Positions 42,424 to 51,148 of a stretch of 64,000 bases of DNA are shown here, piece by piece (position 1 is the first letter of the stretch; every line of letters begins with the position of its first letter). The stretch is from an uncultured Oscillospiraceae bacterium. GTDB lineage: Bacteria; Bacillota; Clostridia; Oscillospirales; Oscillospiraceae. A program made the position numbers and the translations under genes. The notes below the pieces were generated by a model. The model was not told where the DNA came from. It searched no databases and saw only the letters and a program-made list of their open reading frames with translations. The DNA lies in contig CAAEOT010000029.1 in assembly GCA_900757655.1 (NCBI GenBank), forward strand, positions 38,965 through 102,964, given 5' to 3'.

Positions 42424-42477
42424 AAATTCCTCCCATCCGGTACACCGTAGTGTTTCCGGGTGGAAGGAATTTGATAC
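42424..42477 (-). promoter_or_regulatory. sigma-F-type promoter inside a hairpin that holds the sigG ribosome site
   Basis: Read on the minus strand: AAATTCCTTCCACCCGG (42472-42456), a 15-base loop and CCGGATGGGAGGAATTT (42440-42424) pair over 17 positions with one mismatch and one wobble, then T's and the ATG. It looks like the symporter gene's terminator. GTATC (42477-42473), 15 bases, GGAAACACTA (42457-42448) matches the sigma-F consensus GGNNANANTR and a GYATA-like -35. RNA started there would begin near the end of the loop and lack the left arm, leaving the GGGAGG ribosome site free. Confidence 0.7.
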
Positions 42478-42486
42478 ATCGGCAGA

Positions 42487-43761
42487 TTACTGCTCGATTG
42501 CCTCGTTCTCTTTCTTCTTTGCAAAGACCTTCTGCAGCCAATCCTTGCCGTCCACATAGCGGGAGACGATGAAGGACACGACATAGTCGCCGGCGGAGTT
42601 GACCATGGTCGCCGGAGGATCGACGAGGTTGCCGATCGCCAGCGCGATCGGGTAGGCAACAGCCAGCTGGTCGGGGAAGAAGATGGTGCAGACCACAAGC
42701 TCGCCGGTGCCGCCGCCGCCGGGGATACCGGACATGGCAACGGAGGAGAACACTGCCACGATGATGGCCAGAATGGCCTTTTCCGTCGTGAAGTCCAGTC
42801 CGAACACGCCGAACAGGAACGCGACCTTGATGATGGCACTCATGGCAGAGCCGTCCATGTGCATGGTGGCGCCCATGGGCAGCACGATGTCCGTGACGTC
42901 CTTGCTGATACCGGTCTCCTCCGCGACTTCCATGTTCGTCGGGATGGTCGCAACAGACGAGCAGGTACCGAACGACATCGCTGCCGGGCGGAACAGCTTG
43001 GAGAACATGATCTTTGCGCCGCCCTTGCCGCCGCCGAACTGGGCGTAGATCGGGAAGAAGACGAACATGTACACGAAGCTCATGACGTAGTAGATGATGA
43101 GCGTGCGGCTGTAGTCCGCGACGAGCTCCGGGCCATAGGTGGCGACCAGATCGGCAAAGAAGCCGAAGAAGCCGATGGGGGCGTAGTAGGTGATGAGCTT
43201 TACGGTCTTCATGATGCAGCCCGTGATATCCTCGAGCAGCTGCGCGGTCTTCGTCTCGGGGCCGCCGTTCATCTGGACGCCGAAGCCGAACAGCACCGCC
43301 GCGACGATCAAAGGCAGGATGGCCTTGCGGCTCAGCAGCTCCATAAAGTCAGGCTTGGTAAAGAAGTTGACGATCATGTCGCCGAAGCCCAGCGTATCGC
43401 CGATCTCGCCCTCCGTGATGGTGTAGTGCCCATCCACGAGCGGGAAGATGCGGCAGACGATGTACATCAGGACACCGGCGATGGCCGCAGTGACCAGGAA
43501 CGTTGCGATGGTCACACCCATGATCTTGCCGGCGCGTTTGACGCTCTTCATATTGGCGATGGCGGAGGCAATGGAGCAGAACACCATCGGCACGACCACG
43601 CAGAACATCATGTTGATGAACAGCGTGCCCAGGAATTTGATCTTGCCGCCGAAGGTCGGGGCGAACGCGCCCACCAGACAGCCGGCCACGATGCCGGAGA
43701 TCATGAAGATCAGGAATCCGTAAGTCTTGAGGAAAGACTTGGAACCGTTTGCCTTGGACAT
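42487..43761 (-). CDS. Dicarboxylate/amino acid:cation symporter (DAACS family)
   Basis: 424 residues, about eight membrane segments plus two re-entrant loops. Family signatures: SFGTCSSVATIPTN (HP1 serine-rich region), PMGATMHMDGSA (the NMDG-type Na+ site, here MHMDGS), SGIPGGGGTG (HP2). It imports glutamate, aspartate or C4-dicarboxylates with Na+ or H+. ATG 43761 follows GGGAG; a longer frame to 44112 runs into the divergent AraC gene. Its 3' end abuts the sigG leader. Confidence 0.9.
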   Translation of the reverse strand: MSKANGSKSFLKTYGFLIFMISGIVAGCLVGAFAPTFGGKIKFLGTLFINMMFCVVVPMVFCSIASAIANMKSVKRAGKIMGVTIATFLVTAAIAGVLMYIVCRIFPLVDGHYTITEGEIGDTLGFGDMIVNFFTKPDFMELLSRKAILPLIVAAVLFGFGVQMNGGPETKTAQLLEDITGCIMKTVKLITYYAPIGFFGFFADLVATYGPELVADYSRTLIIYYVMSFVYMFVFFPIYAQFGGGKGGAKIMFSKLFRPAAMSFGTCSSVATIPTNMEVAEETGISKDVTDIVLPMGATMHMDGSAMSAIIKVAFLFGVFGLDFTTEKAILAIIVAVFSSVAMSGIPGGGGTGELVVCTIFFPDQLAVAYPIALAIGNLVDPPATMVNSAGDYVVSFIVSRYVDGKDWLQKVFAKKKENEAIEQ

Positions 43762-43833
43762 AAATGCAACACTCCCAGTGCGTAGTTTGCGCCGTAGTAG
43801 CAGCGCTTTGGTGACAGTATATACAATTCTCTG

Positions 43834-43862
43834 TTGCAATAATTGTACAAAAATGCTATCAT
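43834..43862 (+). promoter_or_regulatory. Promoter of the AraC regulator
   Basis: TTGCAA, 17 bases, TATCAT, with a leader of about 30 bases. Divergent from the symporter gene; several TTGCAA-type short repeats are in the intergenic space, possible AraC sites. Confidence 0.65.
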
Positions 43863-43896
43863 ACATTGCAAAAGATGCTTTGTTTGGAGGCGAGCC

Positions 43897-44751
43897 ATGC
43901 AGCAGACCGATTATGAGCGCAGGGGATACCTGCATGAAGATTTCCGCCTGTTCCACCTGAGTAGCGCGCTGGCGGAGGACACGGCGTTCCACTATCACGA
44001 ATTTCACAAGCTGGTGTTCTTTTTGGCCGGGCGCGGGAACTACATCGTCGAGGGACGCACGCACGCGCTGCGGCCGTATGACGTGGTGCTTGTGCGGCAG
44101 GGGGCGATCCACAAGGCACAGATCGACCCGAGTCAGCGTTACGAACGCGTGATCCTCTACATATCACCGGAGTTTCTCCGTACGCAGTCCACGGCCGACT
44201 CCAGCCTGGATGCCTGTTTCCGTCTGCCCGCGGATGGGCAGAGCTTTGTCCTGCGGCCGGAGGCCGGGCGGCGCGCGGCGCTGCTGCGCACACTGGATGC
44301 ACTCGAGGCGGAAGAACAGAGCACGGCCTACGGGCATGACCTGCTCGCGCGGGCGCAGATGCTGCAGCTGCTGGTCATGCTCGGCCGCGGGCTGAACGAC
44401 GACGAGGTGAACTATGCCCCGTCCGAGCACTGCAACGAGAAAACGGCGGCCATTCTCGAATATCTCAATACGCACCTGACCGAGGATGTCAGCATCGACG
44501 CGCTGGCGGATACATTTTACCTCAGCAAGTATTATATGATGCGCATGTTTCGCGCTGAGACCGGCTTCACCATCCACGGCTACCTCACGGACAAACGCCT
44601 GCGTATGGCGCGCGACCTCATCGCGCAGGGGATGCGCACGACGGATGCCTGCTTTCAGTGCGGCTATCATGACTATTCCGCCTTCTCGCGGGCGTACAAA
44701 AAACGGTTTCAGGTCAGCCCGCGGGAAGATCTGACGAAAGGAGCGCAGTGA
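43897..44751 (+). CDS. AraC family transcriptional regulator
   Basis: 284 residues. N-terminal cupin-like sensor domain (about 15-110, HYHEFHKLVFFL and the GRGNYIV turn), C-terminal double helix-turn-helix (about 185-282) with the signature CGYHDYSAFSRAYKKRF. TTTGGAGG lies before ATG 43897. It is divergent from the dicarboxylate symporter, so control of that transporter is plausible; its ligand is not known. The transglutaminase gene starts 3 bases after it. Confidence 0.9.
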   Translation: MQQTDYERRGYLHEDFRLFHLSSALAEDTAFHYHEFHKLVFFLAGRGNYIVEGRTHALRPYDVVLVRQGAIHKAQIDPSQRYERVILYISPEFLRTQSTADSSLDACFRLPADGQSFVLRPEAGRRAALLRTLDALEAEEQSTAYGHDLLARAQMLQLLVMLGRGLNDDEVNYAPSEHCNEKTAAILEYLNTHLTEDVSIDALADTFYLSKYYMMRMFRAETGFTIHGYLTDKRLRMARDLIAQGMRTTDACFQCGYHDYSAFSRAYKKRFQVSPREDLTKGAQ

Positions 44752-44754
44752 ACC

Positions 44755-45765
44755 ATGCAGCTGCACCCACAATATTATTACCAGCAGCTCCCGCCACAGG
44801 AACGCGCGGCCTATCACGGCATGCTGACCTGCCTGCAGTCGCTTGCGCCGTCGGCGCGCATCCCGCGTCTGCCGATGGAAACGCTCGGCACGCTCTTTTT
44901 CCAGCTCCGGCTGGATCATCCGGAGATCTTTTACGCCGTGGGCTTTTCGTGCCGCGCGGTGCCGGAGGCGGCGTTCGTGGAGTTCTGGCCGGAATACCGG
45001 TTTGAGAAAAAGCGCATCCGGGAGCACCGGCAGGCAATCGAAGCGCGTGTGACGCGCCTGTTGCGGCCGCTGCGCAGCCTGCCGCCTGTGGAGCAGGAGC
45101 GTGCGATCCATGATTTCATTCTGGAAAACGTCCGCTATGACAAGCTCGAAAAGCCGTATTCGCACGAGGTCATCGGCCCGCTGACCAACGGCGTCGGCGT
45201 GTGCGAGGGTATGGCCAAGACGGTCAAGCTGCTGTGTGATGGGCTCGGCCTGCCGTGCATGATCGCCGTCAGCGACCGGGACCGTGCCAATGGTGAACGC
45301 TACCTGCACGCCTGGAACATCGTCCAGCTCGGCGGGCAGTGCTATCATCTGGACGCCACGTTTGATAATTCCCTCAGCAAATACGGCCTGCGCTATGACT
45401 ATTTCAATCTCGACGACACAAAGATCTTTCGCGACCACCGGCCGCTGCTGTATCCGGCCCCAGCCTGCACGGACGGCGGGCAGTTTTACTATAAGCTGCA
45501 GCACCAGTCCTGGACAAAGCCGGAGGAAGCCGTGCGCCGGGTCGATCAGGCGCTGCGCAAAAAGCAGCCGGGGCTGGTGTTCCACTGGCGCGGTGGGTAT
45601 CTGACGCGCGAAGTGCTGGCAGAGCTGTGCACACAGATCGACGCAGCGGCACAGGCGCGCGGCCGCGCGGCTGCCATCTCGGTCAACTGGCCGCAGGCGG
45701 TGCTGCAGGTGCGCTTCGTCGATACGGCCCAGCCGGTGGAAACGGAGACGCTTGAGGACATCTGA
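44755..45765 (+). CDS. Transglutaminase-like domain protein
   Basis: 336 residues, no signal peptide. The papain-like catalytic triad is visible: C in GVCEGMAK (about 144), H in HAWNIV (about 184) and D in HLDATFD (about 199). This is the transglutaminase-core fold (bacterial protease/transglutaminase-like), reported to act as peptidases; substrate unknown. Coupled to the AraC gene, 3 bases downstream, so regulator and enzyme probably share a transcript. Confidence 0.8.
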   Translation: MQLHPQYYYQQLPPQERAAYHGMLTCLQSLAPSARIPRLPMETLGTLFFQLRLDHPEIFYAVGFSCRAVPEAAFVEFWPEYRFEKKRIREHRQAIEARVTRLLRPLRSLPPVEQERAIHDFILENVRYDKLEKPYSHEVIGPLTNGVGVCEGMAKTVKLLCDGLGLPCMIAVSDRDRANGERYLHAWNIVQLGGQCYHLDATFDNSLSKYGLRYDYFNLDDTKIFRDHRPLLYPAPACTDGGQFYYKLQHQSWTKPEEAVRRVDQALRKKQPGLVFHWRGGYLTREVLAELCTQIDAAAQARGRAAAISVNWPQAVLQVRFVDTAQPVETETLEDI

Positions 45766-45853
45766 GGTCCATCTCCCCCCCGGGCGAAATGACGGAGTGG
45801 GAGGGCAATTTTGCCGCGTGCGTGCATGGAACGGCGAAAATGCCTCTGCCTTC

Positions 45854-45882
45854 TTGACACGTCCCCGAGCGGATCCTACAAT
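45854..45882 (+). promoter_or_regulatory. Promoter of the DAP-decarboxylase-like gene
   Basis: TTGACA, 17 bases, TACAAT, near consensus. No lysine riboswitch fold was found between it and the gene; the leader is about 30 bases. Confidence 0.8.
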
Positions 45883-45917
45883 GAGTGCAATTTCAGGTTT
45901 CGCAGGGAGGAATTCCA

Positions 45918-47180
45918 ATGAAAAAGCCGTTTGTAACTGTGCAGCAGCTCGAGGACATCGCCGCACGCTATCCCACACCGTTTCACCTCTATGACGAGCA
46001 GGGCATCCGCGAGAATGCCCGCCGCCTGAAAGCCGCTTTTTCGTGGAATCCCGGCTACCGGGAGTATTTCGCCGTGAAGGCCACGCCCACGCCCGCCATT
46101 CTGAAAATCCTGCAGGAGGAGGGCTGCGGCTGCGACTGCTCGTCGCTCACAGAGCTGATGATGGCCGGGCGCATCGGCTGCGCCGGCGAGCATATCATGT
46201 TCTCGTCCAACGAGACGCCGGCCGAGGATTACCGTCTGGCGGCAAAGCTCGGCGCGACCATCAATCTGGACGATATCACGCACGTGGACTTTCTGGAAAA
46301 GACCATTGGCTATATCCCGAAGCGGATCGGCTGCCGCTTCAATCCGGGCGGCACGTTCTCGCTCGGCGAGTCGCGCGAGGGTTTTCAGGTCATGGATAAC
46401 CCCGGCGACGCCAAGTATGGCATGACGCGCGCGCAGATCACTGAGGCGTTCCGCATGCTCAAGGCCAAGGGTGCGGAGGAGTTCGGCATCCACGCATTTC
46501 TGGCATCCAATACGCTCTCCAACGCTTACTATCCCGCGCTGGCGCGCATCCTTTTCCAGCTCGCGGTGGAGCTGCAGCAGGAGACCGGCTGCCATATCAC
46601 CTATATCAATCTCTCCGGCGGCGTGGGTATCCCGTACCGGCCGGAGGAGCCCGAAAACGACATTGCCGTCATCGGCGAGGGCGTGCGCAAGGTTTATGAG
46701 GAGATCCTCGTCCCGGCCGGCATGGGCGATGTGGCGCTGTACACGGAGCTCGGCCGCTTCATGCTCGCACCGTATGGCCATCTCGTGACGCGCACGATCC
46801 ATGAAAAGCATATCTACAAGGAGTATATCGGCACGGACGCCTGCGCCTGCGACCTGATGCGCCCGGCCATGTACGGATCTTACCATCATATCACGGTCAT
46901 GGGCAAGGAGGACGCGCCCTGCGACCACAAGTATGACATCGTCGGCGGCCTGTGCGAGAACAATGACAAGTTCGCCGTTGACCGCATGCTGCCGCGCATC
47001 GATATCGGTGATCTGCTGGTCATTCACGACGCCGGTGCCCACGGCCTCGCCATGGGCTATAATTACAACGGCAAGCTCCGCTGCGCGGAGGTGCTGCTGC
47101 AGCCGGACGGTTCCACGCGCCTGATCCGCCGTGCCGAAACGCCGGAAGATTATTTTGCCACCATGATCTGGGACGATTGA
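45918..47180 (+). CDS. lysA: Diaminopimelate decarboxylase-like PLP enzyme (LysA family)
   Basis: 420 residues. Alanine-racemase-like barrel with the PLP Lys in FAVKATP (about 56-58), a glycine-rich phosphate loop (LSGGVG), and a C-terminal beta domain. Family identity is clear, but where LysA enzymes carry the CESxD active-site motif this one has LCENNDK, so Ser is replaced by Asn. It could be a divergent DAP decarboxylase or an enzyme with another substrate. ATG 45918 has GGGAGG; a GTG-less extension to 45885 is not supported. It has its own promoter and terminator. Confidence 0.78.
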   Translation: MKKPFVTVQQLEDIAARYPTPFHLYDEQGIRENARRLKAAFSWNPGYREYFAVKATPTPAILKILQEEGCGCDCSSLTELMMAGRIGCAGEHIMFSSNETPAEDYRLAAKLGATINLDDITHVDFLEKTIGYIPKRIGCRFNPGGTFSLGESREGFQVMDNPGDAKYGMTRAQITEAFRMLKAKGAEEFGIHAFLASNTLSNAYYPALARILFQLAVELQQETGCHITYINLSGGVGIPYRPEEPENDIAVIGEGVRKVYEEILVPAGMGDVALYTELGRFMLAPYGHLVTRTIHEKHIYKEYIGTDACACDLMRPAMYGSYHHITVMGKEDAPCDHKYDIVGGLCENNDKFAVDRMLPRIDIGDLLVIHDAGAHGLAMGYNYNGKLRCAEVLLQPDGSTRLIRRAETPEDYFATMIWDD

Positions 47181-47188
47181 ACGAAATA

Positions 47189-47220
47189 AAAAATCCGGGG
47201 ACAACTGTCCCCGGATTTTT
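47189..47220. terminator. Bidirectional terminator after the DAP-decarboxylase-like gene
   Basis: AAAAATCCGGGGACA and TGTCCCCGGATTTTT form a perfect 15-bp stem with a 2-base loop; the convergent oxidase gene ends just beyond. Confidence 0.9.
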
Positions 47221-47233
47221 CTGTATGCTGCGG

Positions 47234-48253
47234 TCACATCACACGCACGCAGTCGCGCGTGATCTCTCCGAGCGTGTGCACGCCGCACATGGCCATCGTG
47301 TCGCGCAGCTCGCTGCCGATCTTTTCGATGTAGGTCGCCACGCCCTGCGCGCCGTCGCCGTAGACCATCGGCACGAATGGGCGGCCGATGAGCACGGCGT
47401 CCGCGCCGAGTGCCAGCGCCTTGAACACGTCCGTGCCGGTGCGGATGCCGCCGTCGACGAGAATCTTCATGCTGCCACCCACGGCGTCGGCAATCTCCGG
47501 CAGCACCTCGGCGCTGGCCGGGGTCTGGCCGAGCACGCGGCCGCCGTGGTTGGACACGATAATCGCTGCGGCGCCTGCCTCGGCGGCCTTCTGCGCACCG
47601 CGCACGGTCATGACGCCCTTGACGATGAACGGCATACCGGCATAGCGGATGATCTCCGCCAGCTCCTGTACGGATTTGCTGCCGGCCGGCGGCGTCATGT
47701 TTTTCAGGAAGGGGAGACCTGCACCGTCAATGTCCATGGCGACGGATTTGCAGCCGCTGGTTCTGGCCAGATCGAGCTTTTCAAAGACCAGTTCCTGATT
47801 CCACGGCTTGATCGTCGGCACGCCGACGCCGCCTGCGGCGCGGATGGCTTCCATCGCGCCCTGGAACACAGCAGCGTCCACACCGTCACCGGTGAAGGCG
47901 GCGATGCCGCTGTCGGCACAGGCGTTGACGAGGATGCTGTTATACTCGCGGTCGGTGTACTTTTCACCGTAGTGCAGCTTCATCGCGCCGAGCGGGGCCG
48001 CGAAAAACGGATAGCGGTACATGGTGCCGAACAGCTCCACAGCCGTATCGACCGGTTCATTCGGGCAGATGGTGTCCATGTTGACGCAGATCTTCTGCCA
48101 GGCGTCGAAGTTGCGGATAAAGCCGCTGCCGGGCGCTTTGGCGCCGGGGCCGGGGACCTGGTTGCCGCAGGCTTTGCCGTTGCAGACAGGGCAGGCCTTG
48201 CAGTACGGCCCGATGCAGGTGCGTGCGCTGTCGAGAATCTCTTTGTACTCCAT
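47234..48253 (-). CDS. FMN-dependent alpha-hydroxy-acid oxidase/dehydrogenase family protein
   Basis: 339 residues. TIM-barrel FMN enzyme of the lactate oxidase/glycolate oxidase family, with the SNHGGR active-site stretch (His-Gly-Gly-Arg, about 248) and DGGIRTGTDV phosphate loop (about 285-294). An N-terminal Cys-rich extension (C12, C17, C20, C23, C28; pattern C-x4-C-x2-C-x2-C-x4-C) is seen in clostridial members and may bind metal or an iron-sulfur cluster. ATG 48253 follows GGAGG. It lies 45 bases after a radical SAM gene, on the same strand. Confidence 0.85.
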   Translation of the reverse strand: MEYKEILDSARTCIGPYCKACPVCNGKACGNQVPGPGAKAPGSGFIRNFDAWQKICVNMDTICPNEPVDTAVELFGTMYRYPFFAAPLGAMKLHYGEKYTDREYNSILVNACADSGIAAFTGDGVDAAVFQGAMEAIRAAGGVGVPTIKPWNQELVFEKLDLARTSGCKSVAMDIDGAGLPFLKNMTPPAGSKSVQELAEIIRYAGMPFIVKGVMTVRGAQKAAEAGAAAIIVSNHGGRVLGQTPASAEVLPEIADAVGGSMKILVDGGIRTGTDVFKALALGADAVLIGRPFVPMVYGDGAQGVATYIEKIGSELRDTMAMCGVHTLGEITRDCVRVM

Positions 48254-48298
48254 GAGGGTACCTCCGTATATCTTTTTCTGTATTGATAGAGTCATGGT

Positions 48299-49183
48299 TT
48301 AAACGCCGGTGCCGTCGAACGCCGGGATCATGTCGCCGGTCGCGGCATCGAGATCCTGATAAAAGCCGTCGGCGATCGGGCTCTCGATCAGGTATTGATA
48401 CATTTCATCGTTCAGTTCTGGGGAAATGGGGTGCTGCAGTTCCGGCCACTGCGCCAGATCGCCGACGGGCGTGTACTGGCTCATGAGGCTGAAGAGCACC
48501 TGACCGGGTGCGAACGTTTCCCCGACCCAGTCGATGACGCGGCGGGTGTTTTCCCCCTGCTGTGGCAGAATGAGGTGCCGGATGAGCACGCCACGCTGCA
48601 GCATGCCGTCATCGTCGAGCCGGAACGGCCCGGTCTGGCGGTACATCTCCAGAATGGCGGCGCGCGCGACCTGCGGATAGTCCGCCGCGGCGGAGTAGCG
48701 CGCGGCTGGTCCCGACAGGGCGTATTTCAGGTCCGGCAGATATACCTGCACGAGCCCGTCGAGCATGCGCAGCGTCTCGACGCATTCGTAGCCCGAGCTG
48801 TTCCACACGACCGGGATGCCAAGCTCCAGTCCGGAGAGCGCCTCGGCGATCTGCCGCGTGTAGTGGCTCGGTGTGACGAGGTTGATGTTGTGCACGCCTT
48901 CATCGCGCAGGCGCAAAAAAATGTCGCCAAGCTGCGCGACGGTGATCTCTTTTCCGTGCTCTCCGCGGCTGATGGTGCGGTTCTGGCAGAATACGCACCG
49001 CAGATTGCAGCCCGAGAAGAACACCGCGCCGCTGCCGCGTGTGCCGGAAATGCACGGTTCCTCGCCGAAGTGCGGCGCGGCCCGCGCCACGACCGGCGCG
49101 TCCGGCACGGCGCAAAAGCCGAATTGCCCGCCCGCGCGGTCAACGCCGCAGCCACGCGGACAGATGGAGCAAAGTTGTGTCAT
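48299..49183 (-). CDS. Radical SAM protein (PflA-like activase)
   Basis: 294 residues. Radical SAM cluster motif C-x3-C-x2-C in GCNLRCVFCQN (about 58-68), a GVHNINLVTP stretch, and an N-terminal CSICPRGCG ... GFC set of extra cysteines as in putative pyruvate formate-lyase activating enzymes. No partner glycyl radical enzyme is in the window. Operon with the FMN oxidase. Exact substrate unknown. Confidence 0.82.
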   Translation of the reverse strand: MTQLCSICPRGCGVDRAGGQFGFCAVPDAPVVARAAPHFGEEPCISGTRGSGAVFFSGCNLRCVFCQNRTISRGEHGKEITVAQLGDIFLRLRDEGVHNINLVTPSHYTRQIAEALSGLELGIPVVWNSSGYECVETLRMLDGLVQVYLPDLKYALSGPAARYSAAADYPQVARAAILEMYRQTGPFRLDDDGMLQRGVLIRHLILPQQGENTRRVIDWVGETFAPGQVLFSLMSQYTPVGDLAQWPELQHPISPELNDEMYQYLIESPIADGFYQDLDAATGDMIPAFDGTGV

Positions 49184-49233
49184 AATGCCTCCCGCGCACA
49201 GGATCTTGCGCGAAATCGATAGATTCTGTGGAT

Positions 49234-49262
49234 ATTATAAAGTTTTTTCATCCATTTCGCAA
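49234..49262 (-). promoter_or_regulatory. Promoter of the radical SAM/FMN oxidase operon
   Basis: Minus strand TTGCGA, 17 bases, TATAAT; about 45 bases to the ATG. Confidence 0.75.
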
Positions 49263-49335
49263 CCATCTTGGGCATGTTTCATGAAAAGTTCAGAAATCCA
49301 GTGTGTTCCTGTGGTAGCTTTATTTAAAAGGGAGA

Positions 49336-49364
49336 TTGCAAAAAAAGCGGCTTCGGGATAAAAT
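49336..49364 (+). promoter_or_regulatory. Promoter of trmL and the lower glycolysis genes
   Basis: TTGCAA, 17 bases, TAAAAT; 42 bases before the trmL ATG. Confidence 0.75.
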
Positions 49365-49406
49365 AAGAAGTGATAAAATAGAAAAAATATGTAAGAGGAA
49401 AGCACT

Positions 49407-49883
49407 ATGGTAGACATCGTTCTGGTGGAGCCGGAGATCCCGAACAATACCGGCGCCATCGCCCGCACCTGTGCCTGCACGGGCTCGCGGCTGCATCTGG
49501 TCAAACCGCTCGGGTTTGACATTTCCGATCGCGCGGTCAAGCGCGCCGGACTTGACTACTGGCATCTGGTCGATATCTCGGTCTATGAGAACATCGACGA
49601 GTATTTTGCCAAAAACGGCGATGAGAACCTCTGGCTGCTCACGACAAAGGCAAGCGTGAGCTACGTGGACGCCGATCTCTCTACCCCGAACGTGACGCTC
49701 ATGTTCGGCAAGGAGACAAAGGGCCTGCCGGAGTGGCTGCGCGAGCGCTATGCCGATCATTGCCTGCGCATCCCCATGCGCGCGGAGGCGCGCAGCCTGA
49801 ATCTGTCCAACACTGCGGCGATCCTGTGCTATGAAGCGCTGCGCCAGCAGAACATGCTCGGGCAGATCGATCTGAATGTCTGA
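49407..49883 (+). CDS. trmL: tRNA (cytidine/uridine-34-2'-O)-methyltransferase TrmL
   Basis: 158 residues, a SPOUT methyltransferase knot: N-terminal VEPEIPNNTGAIARTC, GKETKGLP loop (about 101-108) and C-terminal SLNLSNTAAILCYEALRQ. 2'-O-methylates the wobble base of tRNA-Leu. It starts 42 bases after its promoter and precedes pgk by 48 bases. Confidence 0.94.
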   Translation: MVDIVLVEPEIPNNTGAIARTCACTGSRLHLVKPLGFDISDRAVKRAGLDYWHLVDISVYENIDEYFAKNGDENLWLLTTKASVSYVDADLSTPNVTLMFGKETKGLPEWLRERYADHCLRIPMRAEARSLNLSNTAAILCYEALRQQNMLGQIDLNV

Positions 49884-49931
49884 ATACCATATCACACGCC
49901 TGTGTGAAATCACAAAACAGGAGGAAGCAAG

Positions 49932-51125
49932 ATGAACTACAACAAAATGACCGTCAAGGACGTCCCGCTTTCCGGAAAAAAAGTGCTCCTGCGCTGCGAC
50001 TTCAATGTCCCGCAGGACAAAACGACCGGTGAGATCACGAGCGACAAGCGCATCGTGGCCGCGCTGCCGACCATCCGTTACCTGCTCGACAACGGCGCCG
50101 CCGTGATCGCCTGTTCGCACCTCGGCAAGCCGAAGGGCACGTGGAAAGAGAGCCTCACGCTTGCCCCGGTGGCCAAGCGTCTGTCGGAGCTGCTGGGCAT
50201 GGAAGTTCTCTTTGCCAAGGATATCATCGGTGAGGACGCCAAGTCCAAGGCGGCTGCGCTGCAGCCGGGCCAGCTCCTGCTGCTGGAGAACCTGCGTTTT
50301 GATCCCCGCGAGGAGATAAATGACCCCGAATTTGCCAAGGAGCTTGCCTCTATGGCGGAGATCTATGTCTCCGATGCGTTCGGGACGGTGCATCGTGCGC
50401 ATGCTTCCACTGCCGGTGTTGCGGCGTATCTGCCCGCGTATGCCGGACTGCTGATCGAGAAGGAGCTGTCCGTCATGGGCAAGGCGCTCGAGGATCCGAA
50501 GCGCCCGTTTGTGGCTATCCTCGGCGGCGCGAAGGTGTCCGATAAGATCGGCGTCATCAACAATCTGCTCGAAAAGGCCGACACGATCATTATCGGCGGC
50601 GGCATGGCCTATACGTTCATCAAGGCGCAGGGCGGCGAGATCGGCACATCTCTGCTTGAGGCCGACAAGATGGACTACGCACTCGAGATGATCCGGAAGG
50701 CGAAGGACCGCGGCGTGAAGCTGCTGCTCCCGGTGGACACCATGGCCGGTGATCAGTTTGCCGCCGACTGTGCGCGCAAGGTCGTGCCGACCAATGCCAT
50801 CCCGGCCGACTGGATGGGCCTGGACATCGGCCCGGAAACCATCAAATTGTTCACGGAAGCCGTCAAGGGCGCCGGTACGGTCGTCTGGAACGGCCCGATG
50901 GGCGTGTTTGAGTTCCCGGCCTTTGCCGCCGGCACGGAAGCCATCGCGGCAGCGCTGGCGGAGTCCGGCGCGGTCACGATCGTCGGCGGCGGAGACTCGG
51001 CCGCCGCGGTCGAAAAGCTCGGCTTTGCCGATAAGATGACGCATATTTCCACCGGCGGCGGCGCTTCGCTGGAGTTCCTGGAAGGTAAGGAGCTGCCGGG
51101 CGTTGCGTGCCTGCTGGATAAGTAA
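49932..51125 (+). CDS. pgk: Phosphoglycerate kinase
   Basis: 397 residues. Converts 1,3-bisphosphoglycerate and ADP to 3-phosphoglycerate and ATP. RCDFNVP (about 19-25), GRPKG-like HLGKPKG, the GGAKV loop and the GGGDSA ATP-binding stretch near the end are all present. CAGGAGGAAG precedes the ATG. TCACAC/GTGTGA (49892-49907) forms a short palindrome just upstream that could bind a regulator. First gene of pgk-tpiA-gpmI-eno; gap is not in the window. Confidence 0.97.
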   Translation: MNYNKMTVKDVPLSGKKVLLRCDFNVPQDKTTGEITSDKRIVAALPTIRYLLDNGAAVIACSHLGKPKGTWKESLTLAPVAKRLSELLGMEVLFAKDIIGEDAKSKAAALQPGQLLLLENLRFDPREEINDPEFAKELASMAEIYVSDAFGTVHRAHASTAGVAAYLPAYAGLLIEKELSVMGKALEDPKRPFVAILGGAKVSDKIGVINNLLEKADTIIIGGGMAYTFIKAQGGEIGTSLLEADKMDYALEMIRKAKDRGVKLLLPVDTMAGDQFAADCARKVVPTNAIPADWMGLDIGPETIKLFTEAVKGAGTVVWNGPMGVFEFPAFAAGTEAIAAALAESGAVTIVGGGDSAAAVEKLGFADKMTHISTGGGASLEFLEGKELPGVACLLDK

Positions 51126-51148
51126 GCCGCGGAAAGGAAGCATAAAAC

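Noticed and set aside
45766..45917. Lysine riboswitch before the DAP-decarboxylase-like gene
   Set aside because: The leader after the promoter is only about 30 bases, too short for that fold.
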